In this document: in pieces, positions 8,670 through 17,879 of the stretch | Position numbering within the stretch: position 1 is the first letter of the stretch | Layout of the letters: the number at the start of each line of letters is the position of its first letter | From: CAYUVF01 sp964448045 | Lineage (GTDB): Bacteria; Bacteroidota; Rhodothermia; Rhodothermales; Salinibacteraceae | NCBI GenBank assembly: GCA_964448045.1 | Contig: CAYUVF010000012.1 | Coordinates: 19,324-83,323 of the forward strand | Reading direction: 5' to 3' | DNA: 64,000 nucleotides | Made by a program: the position numbers and the translations under genes | Notes under the pieces: model-generated | What the model saw: only the letters and a program-made list of their open reading frames with translations | Databases searched by the model: none | Told to the model about the DNA's origin: nothing

Positions 8670-9143
8670 GTGGCCGATTTTGCCCGCACTGTGTTTACCA
8701 GCCGCCACCACCCAGACGGCGCACCCTCCGCGCTCGTCTACGGCCAGGCCCTGATTCGCCCGCTCGGCGCCTGCATGATTCCGGTGATGCTCGGCGCCAC
8801 GGCTTCGGTGTTGCAACAGCTCCCCGTGATGCCCTATCTCACCTGGGGAATGCCCGGCGCCCTGATCGTCGCGGTCGGCTGGACGCGTTTCCGGCTGGGC
8901 GCCACCCCGGCTGAGGTCCACATTCGGACCGGCCAAGCCGCCATCCGGAGCGTGAACGACTGCCTGTGGACCCCCTCGCCGCTGATATGGGAGGAGATCC
9001 ATGACATACGACAGGGATCGGATGCGCTGTACTTGACGCTCGGCTGGGAAACGCATACCCTGAACTACGCCGACTGGCCGGATCACCGGAACCTGCTCGA
9101 TGCGCTTCAATCCGCCCGCCACCCTGCCTCATCCACCGCGTAA
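8670..9143 (+). CDS. small two-helix membrane protein, possibly PH-like
   Basis: This 157-residue protein starts with GTG only 4 bases after the previous stop codon. Two hydrophobic segments lie at about residues 30-47 and 52-70. They are followed by a beta-rich cytoplasmic region (EVHIRTGQAAIRSV through LGWETHTLNY) resembling the bacterial PH-domain proteins that follow paired helices. I do not recognise the family with certainty. Position suggests cotranscription with the SirB1-like gene. Confidence 0.6.
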   Translation: MADFARTVFTSRHHPDGAPSALVYGQALIRPLGACMIPVMLGATASVLQQLPVMPYLTWGMPGALIVAVGWTRFRLGATPAEVHIRTGQAAIRSVNDCLWTPSPLIWEEIHDIRQGSDALYLTLGWETHTLNYADWPDHRNLLDALQSARHPASSTA

Positions 9144-9152
9144 CTGTTGCCC

Positions 9153-9359
9153 ATGACTGACGCCGACGTGCCATCTGAGGCGCCATCTGAGGCCTCTTCG
9201 GCTCCCCCATCCGCTCCGAAGTCGCCTTCGTCATCCTCTGCTCAGTCCCAGAACTACTGGGACTACTGCCCGAACTGCGGAAGCCGGCTGCACAACCGCG
9301 GGTGCAAGTACCGCTGCCCGAAATGCCACTACTTCATGTCTTGCTCCGACTTCGACTGA
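9153..9359 (+). CDS. small zinc-ribbon protein
   Basis: The 68-residue product has a low-complexity Ser/Pro/Glu N-terminal half and a C-terminal zinc ribbon: CPNCG, then GCKYRCPKCHYFMSC. Two CxxC knuckles should bind one zinc ion, and two further cysteines could assist. The function is unknown; such ribbons mediate protein or nucleic acid contacts. Its TGA overlaps the ATG of the following lipoprotein gene (TGATG), so the two are probably translationally coupled. Confidence 0.75.
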   Translation: MTDADVPSEAPSEASSAPPSAPKSPSSSSAQSQNYWDYCPNCGSRLHNRGCKYRCPKCHYFMSCSDFD

Positions 9360-9829
9360 TGCGTATTCCCTACCGATGGATTTACGCCGGACTCGCCCTC
9401 CTGCTCCTCGGCTGCGGCGGCAACACGCCTCCGCCCCAGGCAGAGCCTGCCTTTTCGTGCGCCCCCGATACGCTGCACGCCGGTGACACAATGACCATTA
9501 CTCTGCCCGACGCAGCCGAAGGAGATCTCGCCATCGTCGATCCGCAAGGAACGCTCTTCGTTGCCTACCGGACAGGCACGGCGCATCCGCAACTCAGCCC
9601 CGCACCAGCGCAATCAGCTTTGACTTCCGGGGACACGCTGCGCTTTCAGGCCGATTCTCTACAGATCAAGCCTTATGCGTACGACGCCCGGGCCGCCATA
9701 CCCGTCTTTCGGGAGCGCGGCTCCTACGAAATCCGGCTGGGGCCCAACCTCGCCGATGGCGTTGCCCCCCAGCACCGCTGCACCGTCTTCGTCGCGTCCT
9801 CTCGGTCCACGTCGCCCGCTCGCCCGTGA
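9359..9829 (+). CDS. predicted lipoprotein of unknown function
   Basis: This 156-residue protein begins with a basic n-region and a hydrophobic core ending in a lipobox-like LLLGCGG near residues 15-21, so Cys19 is the likely lipidation site. The mature part is beta-rich with two further cysteines (SCAPD and HRCTVF) that could form a disulfide. No family is recognised. The start overlaps the previous stop codon, and its own TGA overlaps the GTG of the GntR gene. Coupled translation of an envelope lipoprotein with a cytoplasmic regulator is notable. Confidence 0.65.
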   Translation: MRIPYRWIYAGLALLLLGCGGNTPPPQAEPAFSCAPDTLHAGDTMTITLPDAAEGDLAIVDPQGTLFVAYRTGTAHPQLSPAPAQSALTSGDTLRFQADSLQIKPYAYDARAAIPVFRERGSYEIRLGPNLADGVAPQHRCTVFVASSRSTSPARP

Positions 9830-10752
9830 TCTCGATCGACCGGTCTGCCACCACGCCCGTCCGCGAGCAGCTCATCGAGCAACTCCGCTACTTGATTGCC
9901 AGCGGGCAGTATCGCATCAGCGATACGCTGCCGTCGACCCGCAAGCTCGGCGAGCAAATCGACATATCGTTTCACACGGTGCGCAAAGCCTACCAAGCCC
10001 TCGAAGAGGAGGGATTGGTCGTTGCCCAACCCGGCACGGGTTACGTAGTGAAGGAGCGCACGCCGCTCGATAAGAGTGAGCGCATGGAGCGCGGCGCGGC
10101 CGTCGTCCACGGCACGCTCCAGCACCTGATTGGACTGGGGCTCGACGAGGACGAGATCGACTACCTGTTTCAGGAGCAGGCGTCGCTGCTCGATCATGCC
10201 AGCACCACGCGCAAGCTCATCGCGACTGGACTGCATCCAGAAATTAACGCCATCTGTGCCGAACAGATCGCCACCACTCTCCAACGAACGGTGACGCCGG
10301 TGCCCGAAGATCGGCTGGAGCGCCATCAGGATGCCGATTTCGTCTTCGCTCCATTCGAGCGCCTGCAAGCGGTCATGAACGCCGTGCCACGCGCCGACAC
10401 GCTGGGCTTCGTGACGCATCTGCCCAGCGAAACGCTCGAACGGGTCGCTCGCCTGCTCACCGATGAAACGCTCGGACTGGTCACCCGCCAGGCCGAGACG
10501 ATTCAGCCCCTCATGCAGCAGATCCGCCGTGCGACCGGCTTTGGCGGCCAGGTCATCGCCGTCTCGACCGATGACGGCAGCACCCATCTGGACACCTTCG
10601 TGGCGGAGACGGACTGGATTCTCTACACGCCGCGCAGCCGCCGCACGCTAATCCGTCATCTCGACGATGAACACCAGCACAATCACACCGCCATCGCCCC
10701 CGTCGTCAGCCCCGACTCGATGGAGGCGATCCGGCGGGCCGTGCCGGCGTGA
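9826..10752 (+). CDS. GntR-family transcriptional regulator
   Basis: This 308-residue protein has a GntR winged helix-turn-helix at about residues 1-75, with VREQLIEQLRYLIASGQY, STRKLGEQ and HTVRKAYQALEEEGLV. The short YtrA-like DNA-binding start is followed by a long C-terminal region that does not look like an aminotransferase (MocR) or FCD domain. It contains a Rossmann-like repeat, such as DTLGFVTHLPSETLERV, and may bind a ligand. A GTG start overlaps the lipoprotein stop. The gene ends 2 bases from the opposite-strand PgpH gene, with no visible terminator between them. Confidence 0.85.
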   Translation: MISIDRSATTPVREQLIEQLRYLIASGQYRISDTLPSTRKLGEQIDISFHTVRKAYQALEEEGLVVAQPGTGYVVKERTPLDKSERMERGAAVVHGTLQHLIGLGLDEDEIDYLFQEQASLLDHASTTRKLIATGLHPEINAICAEQIATTLQRTVTPVPEDRLERHQDADFVFAPFERLQAVMNAVPRADTLGFVTHLPSETLERVARLLTDETLGLVTRQAETIQPLMQQIRRATGFGGQVIAVSTDDGSTHLDTFVAETDWILYTPRSRRTLIRHLDDEHQHNHTAIAPVVSPDSMEAIRRAVPA

Positions 10753-10754
10753 GG

Positions 10755-13403
10755 CTACGTCGCCTCCGACTCGCCAATGTCGTCCTCACCTTCGGCCGGC
10801 GGTTTGCTTAGGCTACCGTCGCCCGAGGGTTGCGGCGGCGCATCGTCCTTACTCATCGGGGGGCGGCGATACGGTGAGGCCTTGGCCAGCTCAGTCCGCG
10901 GCGCCTTGGGGTCACGCACGCCCGGTAGCTTTCGAAGCTGCTCCGCGCTGATTCGCTGCTGTTCAGGCGTTCCCCAACTATTATCGGCCAAAAGCACCGA
11001 AGTCCCCTCGTACTGCTCTTCGGCGCCCTTCTCCACCGTCGACTCGATCAGGTCGGTATCGGGCGCCTCCTCTTCCTGATCGGGGTACTTGAAGCGCACG
11101 TGGTAAATGCCCGTCAACATCGAGAGGAATGTATCCTTGATCTGCGCGATATCGCGGAACGTGAGATCGGTATTATCCAACTGGCCGTCCTCGATATGCT
11201 CGCGCACAATTAGATCGATCAGCGACTTCAGGCGATTGTGCGTCGGTTCGTCGAGGCTCCGGCTGGCGGCCTCAATCGAATCGGCCATCATCAGGATCCC
11301 GGTCTCCTTCGAATCGGGGCGCGGCCCCGGATAGCGAAACTCCGATTCCAGTACTCGCGAGTTTTCTTCGGAGGTCTGTTCGACGGCCTTGCGATAGAAA
11401 TACTCAATGCGGGAGGTGCCGTGATGCGTCGGAATAAAGTGCATCACGCGCCGGGGCAGGTTGTACTCCTTCGCCATCTCGACACCCTCTTTGACGTGGC
11501 TCGCGATGATGAGCGCACTCATCCGCGGCTTCAGCTGATCGTGCGGATTCGCCCCACGTTGGTTCTCGACAAAATAATCGGGCTTGAGCATCTTCCCGAT
11601 GTCGTGATAGAGCGCGCCGACGCGCGTCTGCAGCGCATTCGCCCCGATGCGATCAGCTGCGGCCTCGGCCAGATTCGCCACCTGTAAGGAGTGATTAAAC
11701 GTGCCGGGCGCACGGATGCTCAGTTTCTTGAGGAGCGGCCGGTTCGTATCGGAGAGCTCCAGCAGCGTCAGATCGGTCGTGACGTCGAACGTACGCTCCA
11801 GAACCCAGAGCAGGAATTGCGAGGCGACCGTGAACGAGGCTCCAATGGCGGCAAACATCACATCGTTGCCCAGGCGTTCGACCGGCGTCCCCAGATAGAG
11901 CCAGCCTCCTACCAGCACGGCCACATAGCCCACGAAGACCAGCAGCGTCGTCACGAAAAACTGCCCCCGGTTCTTAATGTCACGCACGCTGTAAATCCCG
12001 ATCATGCCCGCGATGAAGGTCGCAAGCATGAACTCCAGATCGAGCCCCAGCATGGTTCCGCCCAACATGGCCATTGTGAGCGTGCCCATCAGCGCGAGAC
12101 GCACATCAAATACAATCGCCAGTTGAACCGCTGCCAGGGCCACTGGAACGACATACAGGCTCACCCAATCCAGCCGAACCGTAACCCCAAAGAGTGCTGC
12201 AATAGCGGCAAACAGCAGCGTGATAAGGAGCAATTTCTTGTTGTCCTCGAAGATCTCCTCTCGCCGGATAAAATACACGAAGAGGAAGAAGACCGAGTAA
12301 ATCAGCAGCGTGAGGATGAGCTCACCGGACAGCTGCTTCCACACGATGGTCCGCGCCGAACGCTCATTTCGCTTGCGCTCCAGCGATTGGAGCTTGCGCT
12401 GGATTTCGGCCGTCACCTCTTCACCCTGGCTGACGATGATGTCTCCGCGCTGGACGCCACCTTGCGTGGGCAGAATTTGGCTGGCTCTCTTTTCTCGTTC
12501 CTGCAACGTCTCCGCCCGCAGATACCGCAGCGAGGGCTGGAAAATGGCCCGAAAGAACGAATATGCCAGATCCGCCTGCTGCGGATGGTCACTGAAGCGG
12601 TCCTGCAACTGAGGACGGGCATAATCGGAATAGGCCTCGTTCAACCCGTAGATGTTGTCTTTCGACACCATCCGTTGGCTGCGCTCCTGCTCATTCCGAA
12701 TGACGATTTGATCGGTTTGAATGGAGTCACGCGAGCGATTGATCACCCCCACGCTCATGAGTTGAGCGCTTAACTCATAGGCCGCGTCGAGGAGCTGCTG
12801 ATCGAGCCGCGGACCGCTGGGCGTGCCTCGCGAGGTCGTCGAGAGGCCGTCCAACCTTCGGGTGTAGTCGCGGACGAGCATCCGCCATTGCTCGGGGGTC
12901 GCCTTCACGCGCGCATTGCGACGCAACTCGATATAGCGCGCGGAATCCTTACGCGCCGCCTCCGGCTGATCGCGCTGTTTGTGGTAGAGAAAAGAAGCAT
13001 AGGCATCAAAGATGTTCTGCAACTCCTGCGCCACTGTATCCCGGTTCGCCGCGATCTGCTGCTCGGCATTGGAGACTTCTCGAAAGTATGGCGGCGTTTC
13101 TTTACGGGCGCGCTGGCGCTGGCGCTCTACCGTATCCGGATCTTTGTACACTGGAAAATTGAACGGGGCTACGAGGGTCGGCTGCCGCCAGACATCACCC
13201 ACCTTTACTGTGTATTCGTACATCCCACCCCGCGGAAACGCCGCCAGCGTGATGGCCACCAAGCCCACGAAAAGGCCCAGCTTAAGGAGGATATTCGTCC
13301 GCCGCGCGGCAGCCGTATCTTGCTCCGACCGCCCCGTCTCAAGCTGGTCGCCCACGGGACGCGCCTGCTGCTTGGACCATCCAAACTTCTCGAACAAATT
13401 CAT
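10755..13403 (-). CDS. pgpH: HD-domain phosphohydrolase, PgpH type (7TMR-HD)
   Basis: This 882-residue membrane protein is a probable cyclic-di-AMP phosphodiesterase. Order of domains: a short cytoplasmic tail, one helix (about 38-56), a periplasmic 7TMR-HDED domain (about 60-350), a block of about seven helices (360-537), then a cytoplasmic HD domain. Metal-binding residues are visible: His571 (FNHSLQV), His600-Asp601 (LYHDIGKM), His636 (ASHVKEG), His660/661 and Asp708 (MMADSIEA). The C-terminal tail of about 90 residues is acidic and Pro/Lys-rich. All known PgpH elements are intact, so an active enzyme is expected. It probably shares control with the RodZ-like gene upstream. Confidence 0.92.
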   Translation of the reverse strand: MNLFEKFGWSKQQARPVGDQLETGRSEQDTAAARRTNILLKLGLFVGLVAITLAAFPRGGMYEYTVKVGDVWRQPTLVAPFNFPVYKDPDTVERQRQRARKETPPYFREVSNAEQQIAANRDTVAQELQNIFDAYASFLYHKQRDQPEAARKDSARYIELRRNARVKATPEQWRMLVRDYTRRLDGLSTTSRGTPSGPRLDQQLLDAAYELSAQLMSVGVINRSRDSIQTDQIVIRNEQERSQRMVSKDNIYGLNEAYSDYARPQLQDRFSDHPQQADLAYSFFRAIFQPSLRYLRAETLQEREKRASQILPTQGGVQRGDIIVSQGEEVTAEIQRKLQSLERKRNERSARTIVWKQLSGELILTLLIYSVFFLFVYFIRREEIFEDNKKLLLITLLFAAIAALFGVTVRLDWVSLYVVPVALAAVQLAIVFDVRLALMGTLTMAMLGGTMLGLDLEFMLATFIAGMIGIYSVRDIKNRGQFFVTTLLVFVGYVAVLVGGWLYLGTPVERLGNDVMFAAIGASFTVASQFLLWVLERTFDVTTDLTLLELSDTNRPLLKKLSIRAPGTFNHSLQVANLAEAAADRIGANALQTRVGALYHDIGKMLKPDYFVENQRGANPHDQLKPRMSALIIASHVKEGVEMAKEYNLPRRVMHFIPTHHGTSRIEYFYRKAVEQTSEENSRVLESEFRYPGPRPDSKETGILMMADSIEAASRSLDEPTHNRLKSLIDLIVREHIEDGQLDNTDLTFRDIAQIKDTFLSMLTGIYHVRFKYPDQEEEAPDTDLIESTVEKGAEEQYEGTSVLLADNSWGTPEQQRISAEQLRKLPGVRDPKAPRTELAKASPYRRPPMSKDDAPPQPSGDGSLSKPPAEGEDDIGESEAT

Positions 13404-13592
13404 GATACTCTATCCACATCTATCAACGATCACCGCCGGCCCCTCTTCCCACAGATGTTTCTCAGGAGCCCCCGCTCTCGGTTCTATGACGGATGCTACC
13501 TAAATGCCAGACCTATCGGAAGGATCCTTCCCTCCTTCCCGGACGAATCACCAGGTCATCTACGCACCGCTCCTACGGAAGCGAAAAGCGAT

Positions 13593-14549
13593 TCATGGCC
13601 CGAGAACGGCAAACGTGTCGGGAGAAGCCGGCACGGACGTGCGCGCCAACATTGCTGTGTCAAGAAATGCCTGTGCAGACGCCCGGGTGATACGAATCGG
13701 TCCGTCGGCGTCTTCTGGATCAATGGGAAAAGTATAGCCGTCGACGAGCACTGTAATCAGATCCAACTCGCGCTCCATCACCACGCTGTCCTGCGCGGGG
13801 AAAACAGCGGCTTCCCCCTGCTCTATGTAATATGGGCGGCGAAGATCGGTATCCCGGCGGATCCGAATCGGATCGACGCGGCCCTCCGATGCGATGACGG
13901 TTATGTATATCGTGTCGCCCAACACGGGTCGCGATGGTGTCGGGTTTGATGTCGTATCGGGCGAGGCTGCAGTCTGCTCGGTGGTGGTGTCAGCCGCGGG
14001 CGGCGGGGTTGGCTCGGAATCTGCGGATCTGCCCCACTGCGTCCAGCTAACCCAAACCAGACCGGCGACGATGATAAGCCCGAACACGACTGCAACAGCG
14101 ACCGTCGCGGAACCGGCGGTGCCCCGATGCGACGAGCGGGTGGGAGAGCGCGATAATGAGGAGTCTTGAATCGGCTCCGACGCGGACGTGTCCGGGGGCG
14201 TAGCCGCCTCGGGCTCCGGTGCGTCGACCGGGTCTTCCGGTTCCTCTCCGAGGTACTCCACGGCCAGCCGGTTCGTGTAGCCCCCCTCCAGCGCGCGCTC
14301 CAGTTCGTGCACAGCCAGCGACGCATCGATGTCGATGGACTGGGCCAATGAGCGAACGAAAGAGCGGAGGTAGACGCGATTGAAGCGGGGATGATCGACC
14401 AGCCCCCGCTCTTCGAATGAACGGATCAGCTCCACGGAGATCATCGTCGCGTCGTGAATATCGGACCGCGAGACATTCCGCTTCTCGCGAATCCGTTTCA
14501 TATCGCGGGCAAACCGCGATCCGGCTTGGGCGACCGATTCGTCCGGCAT
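13593..14549 (-). CDS. RodZ-like membrane-anchored helix-turn-helix protein
   Basis: The 318-residue protein has an N-terminal Cro/C1-type helix-turn-helix (about residues 8-75, with LIRSFEERG and YLRSFVRSLA), an acidic linker, a single membrane helix (147-169) and a periplasmic beta-rich tail. This is the RodZ plan, in which the cytoplasmic domain contacts MreB and the tail supports cell shape. No mreB lies in the window, so the assignment rests on architecture. The ATG at 14549 is chosen because upstream codons run back toward the tRNA terminator and show no similarity. The intergenic gap to the downstream PgpH gene is about 190 bases. Confidence 0.75.
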   Translation of the reverse strand: MPDESVAQAGSRFARDMKRIREKRNVSRSDIHDATMISVELIRSFEERGLVDHPRFNRVYLRSFVRSLAQSIDIDASLAVHELERALEGGYTNRLAVEYLGEEPEDPVDAPEPEAATPPDTSASEPIQDSSLSRSPTRSSHRGTAGSATVAVAVVFGLIIVAGLVWVSWTQWGRSADSEPTPPPAADTTTEQTAASPDTTSNPTPSRPVLGDTIYITVIASEGRVDPIRIRRDTDLRRPYYIEQGEAAVFPAQDSVVMERELDLITVLVDGYTFPIDPEDADGPIRITRASAQAFLDTAMLARTSVPASPDTFAVLGP

Positions 14550-14638
14550 GAGAGACAGAACGACTTGATGGTGGGAGCACAAGTGCAAATCCAGCCGCTG
14601 CCCAACAGCAGTACGCTGGTGCCCTTCGAGTATAAAGT

Positions 14639-14670
14639 AAAAAGCCTCCGGCAGCAAGGCTACCCGAGGC
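14639..14670 (-). terminator. rho-independent terminator of tRNA-Pro
   Basis: On the minus strand GCCTC-G-GGTAGC pairs with GCTGCC-G-GAGGC across a CTT loop. This gives an 11-bp stem with one G-G mismatch, followed immediately by TTTTT. It begins 15 bases after the tRNA 3' end and lies upstream of the RodZ-like gene, so it should insulate the two. Confidence 0.9.
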
Positions 14671-14685
14671 AATCGGTCCGAAAAG

Positions 14686-14759
14686 TCGGGACACCCGGAT
14701 TTGAACCGGGGACCTCACGCCCCCCAGGCGTGCGCGCTACCTGACTGCGCCATGTCCCG
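14686..14759 (-). tRNA. tRNA-Pro (anticodon GGG)
   Basis: A 74-nt cloverleaf folds on the minus strand. The acceptor CGGGACA pairs with TGTCCCG, with discriminator A. The D arm is GCGC-AGTCAGGTA-GCGC. The anticodon stem CACGC/GCGTG closes loop CTGGGGG, giving anticodon GGG. The T arm is CCCGG-TTCAAAT-CCGGG. CCA is not encoded and must be added post-transcriptionally. Confidence 0.97.
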
Positions 14760-14842
14760 ATAATTGGTTTGGTATCGAGTTCTAACCAACAACCCGTCGA
14801 GGGGTTCGTCAACCCGTTCATGAAAAACGCATGGTGGCGGGG

Positions 14843-15169
14843 TCACAACCGCTCCAAGACCGACTGCAAAAAGCTGCGGAGTTCCGATAACTGCTCACGG
14901 AATTCGTGCTCATCGAGCTGGTTCTGCTGGCGTGCGATGGCCTGGCGTGCTCCGGCAATGGTGTACTTTTCCTCTTTCAGCAAACGATGGATTCGCCGGA
15001 TGGTGGCGATGTCGTCCTCGGTATAGACGCGCCGGCCTGCCCGGTTTTTTCGGGGACTGAGCACGTCGAACTCAGACTCCCAGTAGCGCAGCACATGCGG
15101 CTCTTGTCCCACCATCTCGCCCACCTCGCCGATGGAGTAGTACAGACGGGGGATATCGGGGTCGGTCAT
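14843..15169 (-). CDS. MerR-family transcriptional regulator
   Basis: This 108-residue protein has a MerR winged helix-turn-helix (YYSIGEVGEMVGQEPHVLRYWE, then SPRKNRAGRRVYTEDDI) and a short coiled-coil dimerisation helix. There is no C-terminal effector domain or metal-binding cysteine, so it belongs to the short MerR proteins of Bacteroidota whose signals are mostly unknown. The ATG at 15169 follows a GACGAGG-like ribosome binding site and is preferred to an ATG at 15211. It is upstream of tRNA-Pro on the same strand, with about 80 bases between them. Confidence 0.88.
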   Translation of the reverse strand: MTDPDIPRLYYSIGEVGEMVGQEPHVLRYWESEFDVLSPRKNRAGRRVYTEDDIATIRRIHRLLKEEKYTIAGARQAIARQQNQLDEHEFREQLSELRSFLQSVLERL

Positions 15170-15396
15170 GCGGGCCTCGTCATTAGTGAAAGAGAAAGCC
15201 AAGATATGCACTCATTGTCGCGCTGAATTGTTGCAAACTCAACCGATCCTGTGGAAAGATCGTCACAGGGGATTTTATAAGGAGATAGGATTTTCGATAA
15301 TGGATTGGCGATCCATGCGGTGCCTGCCCCGCAGCGCCCCCTACCGCACCGCCGGTCCAACATTCTGGCTCCGATCATCAACCCAACCTGAACCGC

Positions 15397-16350
15397 ATGT
15401 CCGGTTCGTCCTCATCGTGGAAACATGACGCGGCCCTGCTTTTCGTAGTCGTCGTCTGGGGCGTCAACTTTCCGGTCCTGAAGGCAGCCCTCGGGGTAAT
15501 GCATCCACACGTCATCAACATCTTTCGCTTCGCTGTCTCGGCCGCGGCCCTGGGCGGGCTCTACATTGCCCGGCGTCGACACAGCGACGAACGCGACTTT
15601 TTCGACCCTATCCGCCGGCACCCCTTCACGATTGTGGGGCTCGGCCTGCTGGGCTTTGTGCTGTATCAGCTGTGCTTCATCATCGGGGTGAATAACACCA
15701 CGGCCGGAAGCGCGGCGCTCATCATGGCCGCAGCGCCTCTCTGGACTGCCCTCATCAGCCGGATTGCCGGATACGAGCGCCTCGGAAGGGCGTCCTGGCT
15801 CGGGCTGGCGGTTTCGCTGATCGGGACGATGGCGGTCGTGTGGGCTGGAGCGCAGGACGTCACCCTTGGCGGCTCGCTCTACGGGAACCTCATCATGCTG
15901 TTGGGCGCCGTGCTCTGGGGCGCCTACACGGCCTTTAACAAATCGATCGTGCACGATGTGTCACCCACCGGCGCGACCTTCTTCGGGATTATGGTTGCCC
16001 TGCCCTTCCTGATTGGCATCGGTATCCCCTATCTGGATACGGTGGAGTGGGCCCGCGTCACAGCGTGGGTATGGGTCGCTATCGTCTTCTCAGGCGGGCT
16101 GTCGACGGGGATCGCGTTCGCCATCTGGAACACCGCCGTCAAGAACGTGGGCGCCTCGAACACAGCGGTGTACAGCAACCTGGTTCCTTTCGTGGCACTG
16201 CTCGGAGGTGTGCTCTTCCTAAACGAAGCAGTCACGCTCATCCAGCTAATCGGGGGCGTGCTCATCGTGGGCGGATTGCTGTTGATGCGCCGCGACCGCC
16301 GGCAGCCGCGGTTTCACGCGGACGCGCTGGACAACTCAGCGACCCCATGA
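15397..16350 (+). CDS. EamA/DMT-family permease
   Basis: This 317-residue inner-membrane protein contains about ten membrane helices arranged as two EamA repeats. The first begins with LLFVVVVWGVNFPVLKAAL, and the second starts near MLLGAVLWGAYTAFNKSI. The repeat entry motifs and a basic C-terminal tail (RRDRRQPR) are typical of drug/metabolite transporter superfamily exporters. The substrate is unknown. The final 15 bases overlap the opposite-strand membrane protein gene. Confidence 0.9.
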   Translation: MSGSSSSWKHDAALLFVVVVWGVNFPVLKAALGVMHPHVINIFRFAVSAAALGGLYIARRRHSDERDFFDPIRRHPFTIVGLGLLGFVLYQLCFIIGVNNTTAGSAALIMAAAPLWTALISRIAGYERLGRASWLGLAVSLIGTMAVVWAGAQDVTLGGSLYGNLIMLLGAVLWGAYTAFNKSIVHDVSPTGATFFGIMVALPFLIGIGIPYLDTVEWARVTAWVWVAIVFSGGLSTGIAFAIWNTAVKNVGASNTAVYSNLVPFVALLGGVLFLNEAVTLIQLIGGVLIVGGLLLMRRDRRQPRFHADALDNSATP

Positions 16351-16731
16351 GGGCGGCGGCAAGACCGCAAAGCTGATGACGATCTGCAGCACGAGACCGG
16401 CGGCCATGAAAAGCAGTGCCCCCGTGAGAAAGTAGTAGACCACGCCCGCCAGCCCGATAGCCTGCGCCAGGGCCCACCCGACGATCGTGAGGGCACGGGC
16501 GCGCTGCCCCTCCGTCCCGCTTCGCTTCCGGCGGACGAACGCAATAGCCAGCGCAAGTACGGCCCAAAAGCCGAAGAGGGCGAGGCGGACCGGTCGACGC
16601 ACATCCGGCTGCAGCATCGGCTCCTCCATCCGATCCAGCACGATCCAAAAGACGACTCCGGCCGCAAGCACGCCCAGAATGAGGGCGAGGCGGATGATCG
16701 CGAGCGCCAGCGCAGAGGAGGAATCCGACAT
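16336..16731 (-). CDS. small four-helix membrane protein, unknown function
   Basis: The 131-residue protein is almost wholly hydrophobic, with four predicted membrane segments (about residues 10-29, 46-66, 82-101 and 105-124) separated by a basic loop containing RRKRSGTEGQRAR. No family is recognised. It starts 12 bases after the fabH stop on the same strand and is probably the last gene of that transcript. Its tail overlaps the EamA gene by 15 bases. Confidence 0.6.
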   Translation of the reverse strand: MSDSSSALALAIIRLALILGVLAAGVVFWIVLDRMEEPMLQPDVRRPVRLALFGFWAVLALAIAFVRRKRSGTEGQRARALTIVGWALAQAIGLAGVVYYFLTGALLFMAAGLVLQIVISFAVLPPPSWGR

Positions 16732-16743
16732 CAGACGTCGTCG

Positions 16744-17790
16744 TTATGCCATGGCGGCTTCGGTGGGCGGATGCGCTGAAGCGGGCAGCGCGGGCAGGTC
16801 GGCGGACAGTTCCACGATCGCCGAGGCCCAGGTGAGCCCCGCGCCGAAGGCCACTAAACCGAGCGTGTCCCCCGGCTCAATGCGCCCGCCGTCGAATGCT
16901 TCGCACAACGCCAGTGGAATACTCGCCGCCGAGGTATTGCCGTAGCGGGCGACGTTCACCATCACCCGCTCCATCGGCAGGCCGACCTCGTTTGCAGCAT
17001 ATTCGATGATGCGCGCATTGGCCTGGTGCGGAATGAAGAGATCGATATCTTCAACCGTCCTGCCGGCATCATCCAACGCCTCATCGAGTGCTCGGCCCAG
17101 GATACGAGTTGCGAATTTAAAGACCTCGCGGCCGTTCATCTTTACGTTGACGAGATTCTGATCGAGCGCTTTGCGCGTCGGAGGATGTGCGACGCCCCCG
17201 GCAGGCACGATGATGTGCTCCGCCCCCGATCCGTCGGAGCCGAGGACGTGACCCGCGATTCCGCACGGCGTGTCGGTTGCCTGCAAGACGACGGCGCCGG
17301 CGCCATCGCCAAAAAGAACCGCCGTACTGCGATTGTCATAGCTCAACCACCGGCTGATGAGCTCGGCCCCAATCACGAGCACCGTATCGGCCGTGCCGCA
17401 CTGGATGAATTGCTGCGCCGTAACCAGGCCGTAAACGAAGCCGGTGCAACCCACCGTTAGCTGCATAGCACCTACGCCCGGCGCCCCGAGCCCGTCCTGG
17501 ATCTGGCTCGACACCGGAGGCGTGAGATAGTCCGGAGACGAAGTCGCTGCGAGAATCAGATCGACCGCATCCGGCTCCACTCCGGCCCGATCCAGCGCGG
17601 CCTGACCTGCGGCGACCGACATCGTGGCCGTCGTTTCCCCCTCCTCGGCAAACCGGCGTTCCCGAATGCCCGATCGCGAGCGAATCCACTCGTCACTGGT
17701 GTCCATATGAGCAGCGAGGTCGTCGTTGGTCACCACGTTATCAGGCACATACATGCCCCATCCCGTGATGCTCGCAAATCGGTCGTTCAT
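16744..17790 (-). CDS. fabH: 3-oxoacyl-ACP synthase III (FabH-type)
   Basis: KAS III condenses acyl-CoA with malonyl-ACP to start fatty acid synthesis. The 348-residue protein shows the full catalytic triad: Cys115 in TVGCTGF, His255 in IPHQAN and Asn285 in YGNTSA. The C-terminal GLVAFGAGLTW block, which forms the dimer-side active site, is present. It is flanked by unrelated genes rather than plsX/acpP, so it could be one of several FabH paralogues. An acidic, Pro/Ala-rich tail of about 20 residues extends beyond the usual end. Confidence 0.92.
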   Translation of the reverse strand: MNDRFASITGWGMYVPDNVVTNDDLAAHMDTSDEWIRSRSGIRERRFAEEGETTATMSVAAGQAALDRAGVEPDAVDLILAATSSPDYLTPPVSSQIQDGLGAPGVGAMQLTVGCTGFVYGLVTAQQFIQCGTADTVLVIGAELISRWLSYDNRSTAVLFGDGAGAVVLQATDTPCGIAGHVLGSDGSGAEHIIVPAGGVAHPPTRKALDQNLVNVKMNGREVFKFATRILGRALDEALDDAGRTVEDIDLFIPHQANARIIEYAANEVGLPMERVMVNVARYGNTSAASIPLALCEAFDGGRIEPGDTLGLVAFGAGLTWASAIVELSADLPALPASAHPPTEAAMA

Positions 17791-17879
17791 CAGTCAAATC
17801 GGCTCTGAGGGATTGGGATCGCGTCAAAAATATGGAAGGGACATCCGGTGGAAGGGGTTCCGAAGCCTGCTGGGGGCCG

